Positions 47,672-56,998 of a stretch of 64,000 nt of DNA are shown here, one piece after another. The DNA is taken from positions 1,364,001 to 1,428,000 of the forward strand of contig NZ_CP080412.1 of the NCBI RefSeq assembly GCF_019457635.1. The letters are read 5' to 3'. Under the pieces are notes generated by a model that ran no database searches, was not told the origin of the DNA, and worked only from the letters and a program-made list of their open reading frames with translations. The stretch's first letter is position 1, and each line of letters starts with the position of its first letter. Position numbers and translations under genes: made by a program. This stretch comes from Shewanella mangrovisoli. Its GTDB lineage: Bacteria > Pseudomonadota > Gammaproteobacteria > Enterobacterales > Shewanellaceae.

Positions 47672-48625
47672 ATGTACAAGTTTAATCCGCAGCGAATTCA
47701 AATCGGGATCAGTGCCTGCTTATTAGGGGAGAAGGTGCGCTTTGACGGTGGGCATAAAAATTCTTCCTATTGTAATCAAGAGATTGCCCCTTTTTTTGAT
47801 TATGTTCCCTTGTGTCCAGAAATGGCGATTGGCCTAGGTGCACCGCGAAAAAGCATTCGATTAGTGCGCGATGGTGAGCAGATCCGTGTGCAGAGTGGTG
47901 ATGGCAGCTTGGATGTCACCTACAAACTCAATCGCTTTAGCGAGCAAAAGGTTGAGGAATTAGGCTTTTTAGGCGGTTACTTACTCTGCGCCAAATCGCC
48001 GACCTGCGGTATGGAGCGGGTGACCGAATACAAAATTGGCACCAATAATGGCACTAAATCAGGCATTGGAGTGTTTGCCCGTAAGTTGATGGAGCGTTAC
48101 CCCTATCTCCCTGTCGAGGAAGAAGGTCGCCTGCACGATATGGTGTTGCGGGAGAACTTTTTTACCCGAGTCTATGCCTATCACGACTGGCATAAGATGT
48201 GTCATGAGGGCCTAACCAAGCACAAGTTAGTCAAGTTTCACTCCCGCTATAAGTATCTGTTGATGGCCCATAGCCCTAAATGGTACCGCGAGCTTGGGCC
48301 TATAGTGGCCAATATTGAAGACTTAGAACAAACCGCCGAGCGCTATTTTGCGGGCTTTATGACAGCCTTAAAAATTAATGCCACCCGTCGAAACCATACC
48401 AGCACCTTACAGCATATTCAGGGCTATTTTAAAAAGCATTTGAATAAAGAACAGAAGTTGGAACTGTCTGAAATGATTATGAAATATCGCCAAGGCCTTC
48501 TCCCTTTGCTGGTGCCTATCACCTTGATTAACCACTATTTGCGCCAATTCCCCACCCCCTATATTGAGGACCAAGTGTATCTAAATCCTCACCCAGAGGA
48601 ATTAAAGCTGCGCTATGCCTATTAA
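47672..48625 (+). CDS. DUF523 plus DUF1722 protein (YbgA-like fusion)
   Basis: 317 residues. The N-terminal DUF523 (IGISACLLGEKVRFDGGHK, LCPEMAIGLGAPR, AKSPTCGM) has conserved cysteines. The C-terminal DUF1722 (about 190-310) has KHKLVKFHSRYKYLLMAHSP. This fusion is usually next to photolyase and MerR genes and may take part in light or oxidative damage response; its biochemistry is unknown. An earlier in-frame start exists, but AAGGAA nine bases before the ATG at 47672 fixes it. It is first gene of the eleven-gene operon. Confidence 0.92.
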   Translation: MYKFNPQRIQIGISACLLGEKVRFDGGHKNSSYCNQEIAPFFDYVPLCPEMAIGLGAPRKSIRLVRDGEQIRVQSGDGSLDVTYKLNRFSEQKVEELGFLGGYLLCAKSPTCGMERVTEYKIGTNNGTKSGIGVFARKLMERYPYLPVEEEGRLHDMVLRENFFTRVYAYHDWHKMCHEGLTKHKLVKFHSRYKYLLMAHSPKWYRELGPIVANIEDLEQTAERYFAGFMTALKINATRRNHTSTLQHIQGYFKKHLNKEQKLELSEMIMKYRQGLLPLLVPITLINHYLRQFPTPYIEDQVYLNPHPEELKLRYAY

Positions 48626-48698
48626 TCACTGGCACTAGCCGAGATATGCGCTTGAACGATTAGATAATGCATTAAGATTAACGAGTTAAGTGATTGAC

Positions 48699-49757
48699 AT
48701 GAAAAAACATGATTCAAAGGTTGAGGCCGAAAACCTCGAGAGTCGCGAGCTGCTCCCGATAGGGGAAGTGTCGCTACTGACCGGGGTTAACGCGGTTACG
48801 CTAAGAGCATGGCAGCGCCGCTTTGGGCTGGTCATCCCTGCGCGCACGCCTAAGGGCCATAGGTTGTACACACCTGAAAATATTCAACAAATCCATGAGA
48901 TCAATGCCTGGTTAGCCAAGGGGGTCGCCATCAGTAAGGTCAAACCTTTACTGATGAGTTCGGCACTTGCGACCGAGGCCGACAGCACTGCACTGCAAGA
49001 GGGGGATTTGTGGCAGGAGCAGATCACAGCTTTAAATAGCGCGCTGTTTGAACTTGAGCAACAAAAGCTACACCAAATCCTTGATGAAGCCCTCGGCTTA
49101 TATCCCTTCCAATTAGTGAAGCAAAAATTGCTGCAGGCTTGGATGGCGCACTTACCTGCTTTGCTTGAGCCTCGTTTAGATGCCGAGCTGTTGCTTGTAT
49201 GGTTAGAAAGCGAGTTAACAAGTCGCATCGGAGGGCGCGCCAGTTTTGCCGGGCAGGCCAGTTTGGCGCAAATCGGTATAGTGTGTTTGCCATCTGTCCA
49301 AGGGCAAAAAATGGCCGAGCAGCTTAGCGGTCATTCGAACATGACTCATTCGAGCATAAGCAATTCGAGTATCACTAATCGCTTGTATAGTCTGGTTTTA
49401 CGCTTAGAGCTTGCCGAGTTAAGAGTGTCAGTCATTAACCTTGGCGTGCTCGACACCACAAGCCTTGGGCTTATCAACAATCGGCTCAAGGTGGACGCTC
49501 TCTTGCTACTGCCCGAGGCGAACCATCCACCATCGAAAATCTTTGAGCTGCAAAGCGTGCTCGAGCAAATGGCTCAATCCAGTTATCTCATCGGCCCCTT
49601 TGCACCGACTCTCACGGCCTTATCGGCGTTTATGGCGCCAGACTTGGCTGAATGGGTTAGCCAAGTTTCGGCGGCAAAAGAGCAACAGAAGAAACAGCTA
49701 CGCAAGCAGAAAAACGAGGCCGAAGTGCAGCAAGGAGAGCAAGCCGATGAGCGATAA
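48699..49757 (+). CDS. litR: MerR-family regulator, LitR-like without B12 motif
   Basis: 352 residues. The N-terminal MerR helix-turn-helix reads LLPIGEVSLLTGVNAVTLRAWQRR, then GLVIPARTPKGHRLY. The rest matches the length of light-sensing LitR/CarH proteins, but I do not see the cobalamin-binding DxHxxG motif; the matching region reads LRVSVINLGVLDTTS. The tail is Gln/Lys-rich. It probably controls this operon through the TGTACA repeats. A GTG three codons upstream is an alternative start. It overlaps the photolyase start by 11 bases. Confidence 0.85.
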   Translation: MKKHDSKVEAENLESRELLPIGEVSLLTGVNAVTLRAWQRRFGLVIPARTPKGHRLYTPENIQQIHEINAWLAKGVAISKVKPLLMSSALATEADSTALQEGDLWQEQITALNSALFELEQQKLHQILDEALGLYPFQLVKQKLLQAWMAHLPALLEPRLDAELLLVWLESELTSRIGGRASFAGQASLAQIGIVCLPSVQGQKMAEQLSGHSNMTHSSISNSSITNRLYSLVLRLELAELRVSVINLGVLDTTSLGLINNRLKVDALLLLPEANHPPSKIFELQSVLEQMAQSSYLIGPFAPTLTALSAFMAPDLAEWVSQVSAAKEQQKKQLRKQKNEAEVQQGEQADER

Positions 49758-51228
49758 TCAAACCCCAGCGGCAAAGCACGCGTTGATGTGGTTTCGCCAA
49801 GACCTGCGTCTAACGGATAACCAAGCGCTGACGGCCGCCTGTGATTGGGTGCGGCAAGCGCCTGGCGCAAAACTTAGGGCGATTTATATTGCGACTCCGA
49901 GCCAGTGGCTCAGCCACGATATGGCGCCGATCCAGATTGATTTTATCCAGCGGCATGTGAATTTACTTGCCCAAGGACTCGCAAGCCTAGGGATTGAATT
50001 TGAGCTTATTCAGCTCGATAGCTTTAAAGAGGTGCCCGCCTTTTTAGCGAGTTACTGTGAAAAGCTTGGGGTTGAGCGGGTATTTGCGGGGCGAGAACCC
50101 GAAATCAACGAGCAAAAGCGCGACCAAGCCTGTCTCGATGCGGGTATCACCTTAGTGCTCAGCGACGAACACTGCCTATTGCCGCCGGGTACAGTGCTTA
50201 ACTTAAGCGGTGAAATGTATAAGGTGTTTACGCCCTTTAGCCGCAAGTGGCGAGAAGTTGCCGCCAAACGCGCTATTTTGCCGCTTGGGGTGCCTGCACC
50301 GCTTGGCCCTATGTTACCTGAACCAAAGCCATTCAGTTTTAAAGAACGTTTTCAATCAACAAGCAAGCTAACCTCGAGCGAGCAATGGGCGGCGGGAGAG
50401 GGACAGGCAAAGCGCATCCTTACCGCATTTATTCAGCAAAAAGCCCAAGACTATAAGCAGGATAGGGACTTTCCAGCTCTCGATGGTACCAGTGTTATCT
50501 CCCCTTATTTGGCGCTGGGTGTGCTCAGCCCAAGGCAATGTATCGCGGCGCTGCTTGGGTGTTTTCCCGAGGTGATTGTCGATGATACTAGCCCTGGACG
50601 AACCTGGTTGAATGAGCTTATCTGGCGGGAGTTTTATCGCCATTTGTTGGTGGCTTTTCCAGATTTATCCAAGGGGCACAACTTTAATCGTCAGGCCGAT
50701 CATGTGCAGTGGCGTAACAACCAAGCTGAGTTTTTAGCGTGGTGCGAGGGCAAAACTGGTTATCCGATTGTGGATGCGGCGATGCGCCAGCTCAATCAAA
50801 CTGGCTGGATGCACAATCGGCTGCGCATGGTGGTGGCGAGCTTTTTAACCAAACACTTGCTTATCGATTGGCGCTGGGGTGAACGCTATTTTCGCCAGCA
50901 CCTTATCGACGGCGATCTGGCGGCCAATAACGGTGGCTGGCAATGGTCGGCTGGCTGTGGCTGTGATGCTCAGCCTTATTTCCGCATTTTTAATCCCATC
51001 AGCCAGAGCGAAAAGTTTGATCCAGATGGCAGCTTTATCCGTAAGTACTTACCAGAGCTGGCATCTTGGGGAATCAAGCGTTTGCATCAACCCAATATGC
51101 AAAAAACGCCTTCGTTATTTGAGGCGCCACTGCTGGAGTCTGACTCGGCTTATCCCTGTGCGATTGTGGAGCACAATGCGGCAAGGGCGAGGGCGCTGGC
51201 GGTACTTGGGGTGCTGAAAAAGGCCTAA
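49747..51228 (+). CDS. phrB: Deoxyribodipyrimidine photolyase (class I CPD)
   Basis: 493 residues. The N-terminal antenna domain begins ALMWFRQDLRLTDNQALTAA. The FAD-binding domain has SVISPYLALGVLSPRQC, WLNELIWREFYRHLL, GKTGYPIVDAAMRQL, GWMHNRLRMVVASFL and NGGWQWSAGCGCDAQPYFRIFNP. It repairs UV pyrimidine dimers using blue light. The open frame extends about 100 codons upstream inside the regulator gene, but ATG at 49747 has AAGGAG before it and the family N-terminus after it. It is part of the photo-oxidative operon, with translation coupled to the regulator. Confidence 0.96.
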   Translation: MSDNQTPAAKHALMWFRQDLRLTDNQALTAACDWVRQAPGAKLRAIYIATPSQWLSHDMAPIQIDFIQRHVNLLAQGLASLGIEFELIQLDSFKEVPAFLASYCEKLGVERVFAGREPEINEQKRDQACLDAGITLVLSDEHCLLPPGTVLNLSGEMYKVFTPFSRKWREVAAKRAILPLGVPAPLGPMLPEPKPFSFKERFQSTSKLTSSEQWAAGEGQAKRILTAFIQQKAQDYKQDRDFPALDGTSVISPYLALGVLSPRQCIAALLGCFPEVIVDDTSPGRTWLNELIWREFYRHLLVAFPDLSKGHNFNRQADHVQWRNNQAEFLAWCEGKTGYPIVDAAMRQLNQTGWMHNRLRMVVASFLTKHLLIDWRWGERYFRQHLIDGDLAANNGGWQWSAGCGCDAQPYFRIFNPISQSEKFDPDGSFIRKYLPELASWGIKRLHQPNMQKTPSLFEAPLLESDSAYPCAIVEHNAARARALAVLGVLKKA

Positions 51229-51273
51229 GCCATAGGCTCAACCTTACAACTTATCCCTTAGGGAGCTATCTGG

Positions 51274-51720
51274 ATGATAAACCAAGCGAAGATTGAACAG
51301 AGCGGTGTGGTTGATGAGTTTATCGCGCTCTATCAAGCATTAAACAAGGACAATCTGCATCTGTTGGCTCAGGTCTACGATGACAATATTTGTTTTATCG
51401 ATCCTATGCATCAAGTGAATGGTTTAACTGCCTTGACTGAGTATTTTGCCAAACTCTACAAAAACGTTGGCTACATTCACTTCGAAATCAAAGAGGTATT
51501 GCAAGATGACTCCCAAGCCTCGCTATTTTGGCAGATGCAATATCGCCATCCCAAGTTAAACAAGGGCGAGCTTATCCGGGTCGATGGTATGAGTCAGCTT
51601 AAGTTTCATCAGCGGATTTACTTTCACCGAGATTATTTCGACTTAGGGCAAATGCTGTATGAGCATTTGCCCTGCATGGGCGGTCTCATTCGCCTGCTTA
51701 AAGACAGGGCGGCAAAGTGA
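51274..51720 (+). CDS. NTF2-like (SnoaL-type) protein
   Basis: 148 residues with the cone-shaped NTF2-like fold pattern: VDEFIALYQALNKDNLHLLAQVY, then ICFIDPMHQVNGLTALTEYF and SLFWQMQYRHPKL. Such proteins occur in the photolyase-cfa clusters of Vibrio and Shewanella with unknown role; ligand binding or isomerase activity is possible. It follows phrB by 45 bases and its stop overlaps the SDR start. A good AGGGAG site precedes the ATG. Confidence 0.85.
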   Translation: MINQAKIEQSGVVDEFIALYQALNKDNLHLLAQVYDDNICFIDPMHQVNGLTALTEYFAKLYKNVGYIHFEIKEVLQDDSQASLFWQMQYRHPKLNKGELIRVDGMSQLKFHQRIYFHRDYFDLGQMLYEHLPCMGGLIRLLKDRAAK

Positions 51721-52520
51721 TGACCTCGGTGCAGATCCACAAAATCAACACTGTGCTGATCACAGGAGCAAGCTCGGGCATTGGGCTGCAATTAGCCAAG
51801 GATTATCTCGCCGCAGGCTGGCATGTGATTGCCTGCGGGAGAGATAAAGCCAAGCTCGATGCCCTTGCCGAAACAGTGCTGATTGGGGCGACTTGCATCA
51901 GCTTTGATATTAGCGAACGCAGCCAAGTCCAAGAGAATGCTCGCCGCATCAAAGATTTACTGACTCAATGTGCCTGTCAGCTAGATTTAGTGATCTTCAA
52001 TGCGGGTGGCTGCGAGTATATCGATGACGCTAAACACTTCGACGACAGATTGTTTGAGCGTGTCGTGCACACCAACCTGATTGCCATGGGCTACTGCCTT
52101 TGCGCCTTTTTACCCTTAATGCCAAGAGGCGCGCGCTTGGCATTGATGAGTTCGAGCGCAACTTATTTAGCCTTTCCCCGTGCGGAGGCCTACGGCGCTT
52201 CTAAGGCGGGCGTGCAGTATTTAGCCGCCAGTCTGAGGCTCGACCTTGCTCAACACGGGATATCAGTGAGTGTGATTTGCCCAGGATTTGTGGCGACGCC
52301 TTTGACGGCCAAGAATGATTTTGCCATGCCGATGCAAGTCGATGTAAAGGCGGCGTCAATGGCAATTCGCCGCGGGCTTTCGCGCGGCAGAACCGAGATC
52401 CATTTCCCCAAACGATTTACTTATTTATTGAAATTGATGTCATTTCTACCAGCCTTGGTTTGGCAAAAAATAATCCAACGGGATAACCAGCCAAGGGCGC
52501 TTAAGGACGCAGGACGATGA
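51720..52520 (+). CDS. Short-chain dehydrogenase/reductase
   Basis: 266 residues. The NAD(P) motif is VLITGASSGIGLQLA (TGxxxGIG), then NAG (LVIFNAGGCEY) and the catalytic YxxxK (EAYGASKAGVQYLAASLRLDL). It is a cytoplasmic oxidoreductase; in this operon it may act on lipid-derived aldehydes or ketones, which is inference from the neighbouring cfa gene. It overlaps the genes on both sides by one and four bases. GTG at 51717 is an alternative start. Confidence 0.93.
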   Translation: MTSVQIHKINTVLITGASSGIGLQLAKDYLAAGWHVIACGRDKAKLDALAETVLIGATCISFDISERSQVQENARRIKDLLTQCACQLDLVIFNAGGCEYIDDAKHFDDRLFERVVHTNLIAMGYCLCAFLPLMPRGARLALMSSSATYLAFPRAEAYGASKAGVQYLAASLRLDLAQHGISVSVICPGFVATPLTAKNDFAMPMQVDVKAASMAIRRGLSRGRTEIHFPKRFTYLLKLMSFLPALVWQKIIQRDNQPRALKDAGR

Positions 52521-53767
52521 AAAATATTGCCATTGTAGGGACGGGAATTTCAGGACTGACCTGTGGCTATCTACTCAGCCAATCCCACAAGGTTACTGTA
52601 TTTGAGGCCAATGACTATATAGGCGGCCATACTGCGACCGTGGATGTGGAGCATCTTGGTAAACACTATGCGATAGACACAGGGTTTATCGTGTTTAACG
52701 ACCGAACTTATCCCCGTTTTGAGCGGCTGATAGCCCGCTTAAATGTCAGTATTTTGCCGACCGAAATGAGTTTTAGTGTGCATAACGCCCTGACGGGACT
52801 TGAGTACAATGGCCATAACTTTGCCAGTTTGTTTGCCCAAAAGCGTAACCTCCTGAATCCGCGCTTTTGGGCCTTTTTAAATGAAATTGTGCGCTTTAAT
52901 AAAAGCTGTAAGGCGATTTACCAGCAGGATAATTATCCCGCTGGTAACTTAGGGGAGTTTCTCGACCGCGAGCAGTTTTCCGACTTTTTTGCCGAGCATT
53001 ATATTTTGCCCATGGGCGCGGCAATTTGGTCATCGAGCATTGAAGATATGCGCGCCTTTTCGCTGCGCTTCTTTATCCGTTTCTTTGAGCACCATGGTTT
53101 ATTAAACGTCAGCAACAGACCGCAATGGTATGTGCTCAAGGGCGGCTCACGCAGTTATATCCCTGATTTAATTGCCCCCTTTAAAGACAATCTGCATTTA
53201 AACAGCCCAGTGAGTGCCATCGAACGCCATGCTGATGGCGTCAAACTCTATGTGAATGGTGAGTGGCAGATATTCGATGAGGTGATCCTTGCGTGTCATA
53301 GCGACCAAGCGCTCAAAATGCTAACCGATGTCACCTCGGCTGAAAAAGCGATTCTGAGTGACTTGCAGTATCAAAATAATGAGGTGATTTTACATACAGA
53401 TACCAACCTTTTACCGAAGCGCAAGGCGGCGTGGGCCAGCTGGAATTATCGTTTGGATGGCAATCAAAAACGCCCCGCCTCTGTGACTTACAATATGAAT
53501 ATTCTGCAGCGCTTACCTAGCGACGCACCAACCTTTTGCGTAACGCTCAATCAGACTGAGCTGATTGATGAAGCCAAAATTCTGCGCCGTTTTAACTATG
53601 CCCACCCTGTGTTTAATGAGCAGAGTTTACAGGCGCAGGCGCGTCGGGAAGAAATCTCTGGGCAAAACCATACCCATTTTGCGGGCGCCTATTGGCACAA
53701 TGGTTTCCATGAGGACGGTGTCCGCAGCGCCTTAGACGTGTGCGCTCACTTTGGGGTGACGCTATGA
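52517..53767 (+). CDS. FAD-dependent amine oxidase-like protein
   Basis: 416 residues. The N-terminal Rossmann motif is [17 protein letters not shown], then [14 protein letters not shown]. Central sequence [15 protein letters not shown] and the C-terminal [15 protein letters not shown] are typical of the NAD(P)/FAD-binding proteins found beside DUF1365 and cyclopropane fatty acid synthase genes. It probably oxidises or reduces acyl chains, and together with its neighbours may make a modified fatty acid (furan or cyclopropane-type). It overlaps both neighbours by four bases (atga). Confidence 0.93.
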   Translation: MKNIAIVGTGISGLTCGYLLSQSHKVTVFEANDYIGGHTATVDVEHLGKHYAIDTGFIVFNDRTYPRFERLIARLNVSILPTEMSFSVHNALTGLEYNGHNFASLFAQKRNLLNPRFWAFLNEIVRFNKSCKAIYQQDNYPAGNLGEFLDREQFSDFFAEHYILPMGAAIWSSSIEDMRAFSLRFFIRFFEHHGLLNVSNRPQWYVLKGGSRSYIPDLIAPFKDNLHLNSPVSAIERHADGVKLYVNGEWQIFDEVILACHSDQALKMLTDVTSAEKAILSDLQYQNNEVILHTDTNLLPKRKAAWASWNYRLDGNQKRPASVTYNMNILQRLPSDAPTFCVTLNQTELIDEAKILRRFNYAHPVFNEQSLQAQARREEISGQNHTHFAGAYWHNGFHEDGVRSALDVCAHFGVTL

Positions 53768-54555
53768 GTGAGCTCAATAGCGGTATTTACTACGGCAGGG
53801 TGACCCATAGTCGCTATACGCCAGTAAAACACCACTTTAGCTACCAAATGGCTTTGTTGGCGATTGATTTAGACGAGGTCGATAGCATCAGTGCTATGGG
53901 GCGCAGTTTCGCCAGTCAGCAGCGCGCGCTACTCAGATTTAATCCCAAGGATTACCTTCGTAGTTTTACGACAAGGGATAATCAGAGTCGGCAGCTTGAG
54001 ATAAACGAGCCAAGCAGCTTTGCCCTTAAGCAGCGGGTGCTTGAGCAAGTTGCAGAGTTAGGCGGTCACCAACCTTGCGACAGAGTGTTGTTTGTTGGGC
54101 AAATCCGTCACTTTGGCGTGTACTTCAGCCCAGTGAATTTTTACTTTTGTTATCAAGCACTACAGCCTCTATATATGCTCGCCGAAGTGAGCAATACCCC
54201 GTGGGACCAACGCCACTGTTATTTAGTGGATTTATCCGCCCCTAAAACCACGGATAAAGTGTTTCACGTTTCGCCATTTATGAATCTCGATATGCGCTAC
54301 CAGTGGCATGTTGAACCGCCTACTGAACGCTTAAAGATTGGCATCGAGAATCTACCGAATCAGACGGGTAAGCGTTTGTTCAATGCCAGCCTGTCGATGA
54401 CTCGCCAAACTATCAATACTCAATCCCTTCGCGCCTTGTTGTTTCGCTTTCCATTTATGACGCTGAAAATTTTCGGCGGGATTTATTGGCAGGCGTTAAA
54501 GCTGTTCTTTAAGCGCGTACCTTTTGTGCCACATCCTGCCCAAGTGGAGAAATAA
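53764..54555 (+). CDS. DUF1365 protein
   Basis: 263 residues. [20 protein letters not shown] is the family start; [21 protein letters not shown] and [21 protein letters not shown] are the conserved core. DUF1365 genes nearly always sit between the FAD amine oxidase and cyclopropane fatty acid synthase; the activity is unknown and a role in lipid modification is inferred. The start is set by the atga overlap with the previous gene and the family N-terminus. Confidence 0.93.
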   Translation: MSELNSGIYYGRVTHSRYTPVKHHFSYQMALLAIDLDEVDSISAMGRSFASQQRALLRFNPKDYLRSFTTRDNQSRQLEINEPSSFALKQRVLEQVAELGGHQPCDRVLFVGQIRHFGVYFSPVNFYFCYQALQPLYMLAEVSNTPWDQRHCYLVDLSAPKTTDKVFHVSPFMNLDMRYQWHVEPPTERLKIGIENLPNQTGKRLFNASLSMTRQTINTQSLRALLFRFPFMTLKIFGGIYWQALKLFFKRVPFVPHPAQVEK

Positions 54556-54556
54556 G

Positions 54557-55813
54557 ATGGAAAACACTGCATCGCAATCTTCTGTTATTACGGCAAAATT
54601 GCCTGACAGTCTGGCCCGTAAGCTACTGCTTAAAGCATTAGAAAATCTCCCCTATGGCTGTTTAACCTTAGTAGAGGGCGACAAGAGCTATCGTTTTGGT
54701 GAGCATCACAGTGATTTGCATGCCACCTTGGTGGTGAAGCATCCGAGCTTCTATCGCCAAGCGATGTTTTCGGGCTCCATCGGCGCCGGTGAAAGCTATA
54801 TCCAAGGCCATTGGACTAGCCCAGATCTCACTAAGGTCGTGCAACTGTTTGCCCGCAATCTCCCCTTGCTCGATAAGATTGAGGCGAAATTCGGTTGGCT
54901 GACTGGTTCGGTTAACCGTATGAAACATTTGCTGAATCGAAACTCACAGCAGGGATCGAAACGCAATATCTTGGCCCATTACGACTTAGGTAATGCCTTG
55001 TATGAGCAGTTTTTAGACCGCGAAATGTTGTACTCCAGTGCCCTTTATCCCGATAGCGAAGCGAGTCTGGAACAGGCGCAGCTGCATAAATTGAAAACCA
55101 TTTGTGAGCGGCTCGACCTACAACCTGGGCAGACCTTACTCGAAATCGGTACGGGGTGGGGCGCCTTAGCCATTTATGCTGCCAAACATTATGGTGTGCA
55201 CGTGACGACCACAACGATTTCGGATGCGCAATATGCCTACGCGAAAGCGCGAGTCGAACGGGAAGGCTTAAGCGATAGCATCACTTTATTGACGGAGGAT
55301 TACCGTAATCTTGGTGGCACCTACGACAGACTAGTGTCTATCGAGATGATAGAAGCCGTTGGCCATGAGTACCTGCCGGGGTTCTTTAAAAAGCTCGAAT
55401 CCTTACTCAAACCCCATGGCCGCATGTTATTGCAGGCTATCACCATCGCCGACCAACGTTACGACAGTTATCGCAAGGGTGTTGATTTTATTCAGCGATA
55501 TATTTTCCCAGGCGGTTGCTTACCTTCGGTTCACCAAATGGTTGGACACTTGGCCAAGCGCACTGATATGCAGGTGTGGTCGATTGATGATATGGGCCTC
55601 GATTATGCCAAGACGCTGAGGGACTGGCATAACAACTTCGACCGTGCCATCGAGCAAGTGCAAGCCCTTGGCTATGGCGACGACTTTATCCGTATGTGGA
55701 AGTTTTACTTAAGTTATTGCGAAGGAGGCTTTTTAGAGCGCACCACGAGCACAGTGCATTTAGTGGCGGTACGCCCTGACTATCGTTTACCAAATGTGGT
55801 GAGCGTTAACTAA
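54557..55813 (+). CDS. cfa: Cyclopropane-fatty-acyl-phospholipid synthase
   Basis: 418 residues. The C-terminal methyltransferase has the SAM motif LLEIGTGWGALAIYAAKHYG (about residue 194) preceded by SKRNILAHYDLGNALYEQFL and followed by EMIEAVGHEYLPGFF and HNNFDRAIEQV. It adds a methylene bridge to unsaturated phospholipid chains, protecting membranes from reactive oxygen. It starts two bases after the DUF1365 stop. It is a core member of the singlet-oxygen response cluster in Rhodobacter and Vibrio. Confidence 0.95.
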   Translation: MENTASQSSVITAKLPDSLARKLLLKALENLPYGCLTLVEGDKSYRFGEHHSDLHATLVVKHPSFYRQAMFSGSIGAGESYIQGHWTSPDLTKVVQLFARNLPLLDKIEAKFGWLTGSVNRMKHLLNRNSQQGSKRNILAHYDLGNALYEQFLDREMLYSSALYPDSEASLEQAQLHKLKTICERLDLQPGQTLLEIGTGWGALAIYAAKHYGVHVTTTTISDAQYAYAKARVEREGLSDSITLLTEDYRNLGGTYDRLVSIEMIEAVGHEYLPGFFKKLESLLKPHGRMLLQAITIADQRYDSYRKGVDFIQRYIFPGGCLPSVHQMVGHLAKRTDMQVWSIDDMGLDYAKTLRDWHNNFDRAIEQVQALGYGDDFIRMWKFYLSYCEGGFLERTTSTVHLVAVRPDYRLPNVVSVN

Positions 55814-55825
55814 GGTGGTGATGAG

Positions 55826-56371
55826 ATGTCCTCTATGGCGGGAACCATACTCAATATCTCAAAACATCAGGGCTTTATATTCTACAACGCCTTGAGTTTT
55901 CAGTGTGTTTGGTGGACTGGTGTGTTGTTTGGCAATAGCGCGCTGTTACTGAGTATCCCTCTGTTAGTGCTGCATTTTATATTACTGTCGCGAGTGGAAA
56001 CCGCCGCAGCTATCCCTCGGGACTTAAGCACAATGCTTAAGATTGGGTTACTCGGTATGGCAGTTGATAGCTTGCTAACGTTGGCGGGTGTATTTGAATT
56101 TTCGGCTTTTCCCGCTTGGCTGGCTTGCCTCTGGTTACATTTTGCGGTGAGTTTGCACCATAGTCTTAAGCTTATTCGCGACTTTGCGATGGTATTACAA
56201 GCCATTTTAGGCGCCGTCTTCGGCAGCCTGAGTTACTTGGCTGGGGCTGCATTTGATGCCGTGAGCCTTCCCTATGGTGAGGGCGTTTCTGCGGTGATCC
56301 TCGCGATTATTTGGGCGCTGTTATTGCCTCTTTTCATCACACTCTCGCGCGGCCATAGGTCTATGGGGTGA
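55826..56371 (+). CDS. DUF2878 membrane protein
   Basis: 181 residues with about five hydrophobic segments (near 22-32, 36-58, 68-85, 92-110 and 115-170). FYNALSFQCVWWTGVLFGN and FPAWLACLWLHFAVSLHHSL match DUF2878, which travels with cfa and DUF3833. Probably an inner membrane protein; role unknown. It begins 12 bases after cfa. The ribosome site is GGTGGTGATGAG. Confidence 0.88.
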   Translation: MSSMAGTILNISKHQGFIFYNALSFQCVWWTGVLFGNSALLLSIPLLVLHFILLSRVETAAAIPRDLSTMLKIGLLGMAVDSLLTLAGVFEFSAFPAWLACLWLHFAVSLHHSLKLIRDFAMVLQAILGAVFGSLSYLAGAAFDAVSLPYGEGVSAVILAIIWALLLPLFITLSRGHRSMG

Positions 56372-56425
56372 ACTATCTAGGCGCGTTTATAAGCTCGTTA
56401 ATCCTTGTCTTGCTGGAGAAATCAG

Positions 56426-56998
56426 ATGCTTCATCTTTCATCCATATTGTCAGCGATGTTTTCAAGAAGGCGATATCTTGGCGCCCTGTGTGGATTATTG
56501 CTGCCAGTCGCAGGATATAGCGCCACGCCTGCGGCCATCGAAAATACCCTGACCTCTGGGCTAGTTGAGGTGGGCCGAGGTGAGATGGATTGGCTCTGGT
56601 TTAATGTCTATAAAGCCAAACTGATGACCAATACGGGTAAGTACCAGAGTGGGATTTATCCGCAGTTATTAGACATTGAATATTATCGGGATATTGAGGC
56701 GGATGATCTGTTAGAGGCGACGGCAGAACAGTGGCGACACTTAGGCTACACCAAGGATGAGATTGCCAATTGGCTGCAATTACTCAAGGGGATTTGGCCT
56801 AATGTTGTGCCTGGCGATCATTTAAGTTTCAAACTCATTGATGCGCAGCGCAGTCAGTTCTTTTTCAATGGACAGCCGCTTGGGATTATCGAAGAGCCCA
56901 AATTAGCCGAAGCTTTTCTGGCGATTTGGTTATCGACCAATACCAGCCGGCCAACCTTAAGGGCGCAATTATTAGGAGAAAAATCATGCGATTGCTAA
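56426..56998 (+). CDS. Chalcone isomerase-like exported protein
   Basis: 190 residues. An N-terminal hydrophobic signal (RRRYLGALCGLLLPVAGYSA) precedes a domain with GRGEMDWLWFNVYKAKLMT and LLDIEYYRDIEADDLLEATAEQWRHLG, the pattern of the bacterial chalcone isomerase-like family. It probably binds a fatty-acid-like ligand in the periplasm. The start is set by GGAG eight bases before the ATG at 56426. It overlaps the next gene by 13 bases. Confidence 0.86.
   Translation: MLHLSSILSAMFSRRRYLGALCGLLLPVAGYSATPAAIENTLTSGLVEVGRGEMDWLWFNVYKAKLMTNTGKYQSGIYPQLLDIEYYRDIEADDLLEATAEQWRHLGYTKDEIANWLQLLKGIWPNVVPGDHLSFKLIDAQRSQFFFNGQPLGIIEEPKLAEAFLAIWLSTNTSRPTLRAQLLGEKSCDC

Noticed and set aside
49441..49746. 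Long N-terminal extension of photolyase
   Set aside because: It is the shifted frame of the regulator gene; the real photolyase start has a ribosome site at 49747.
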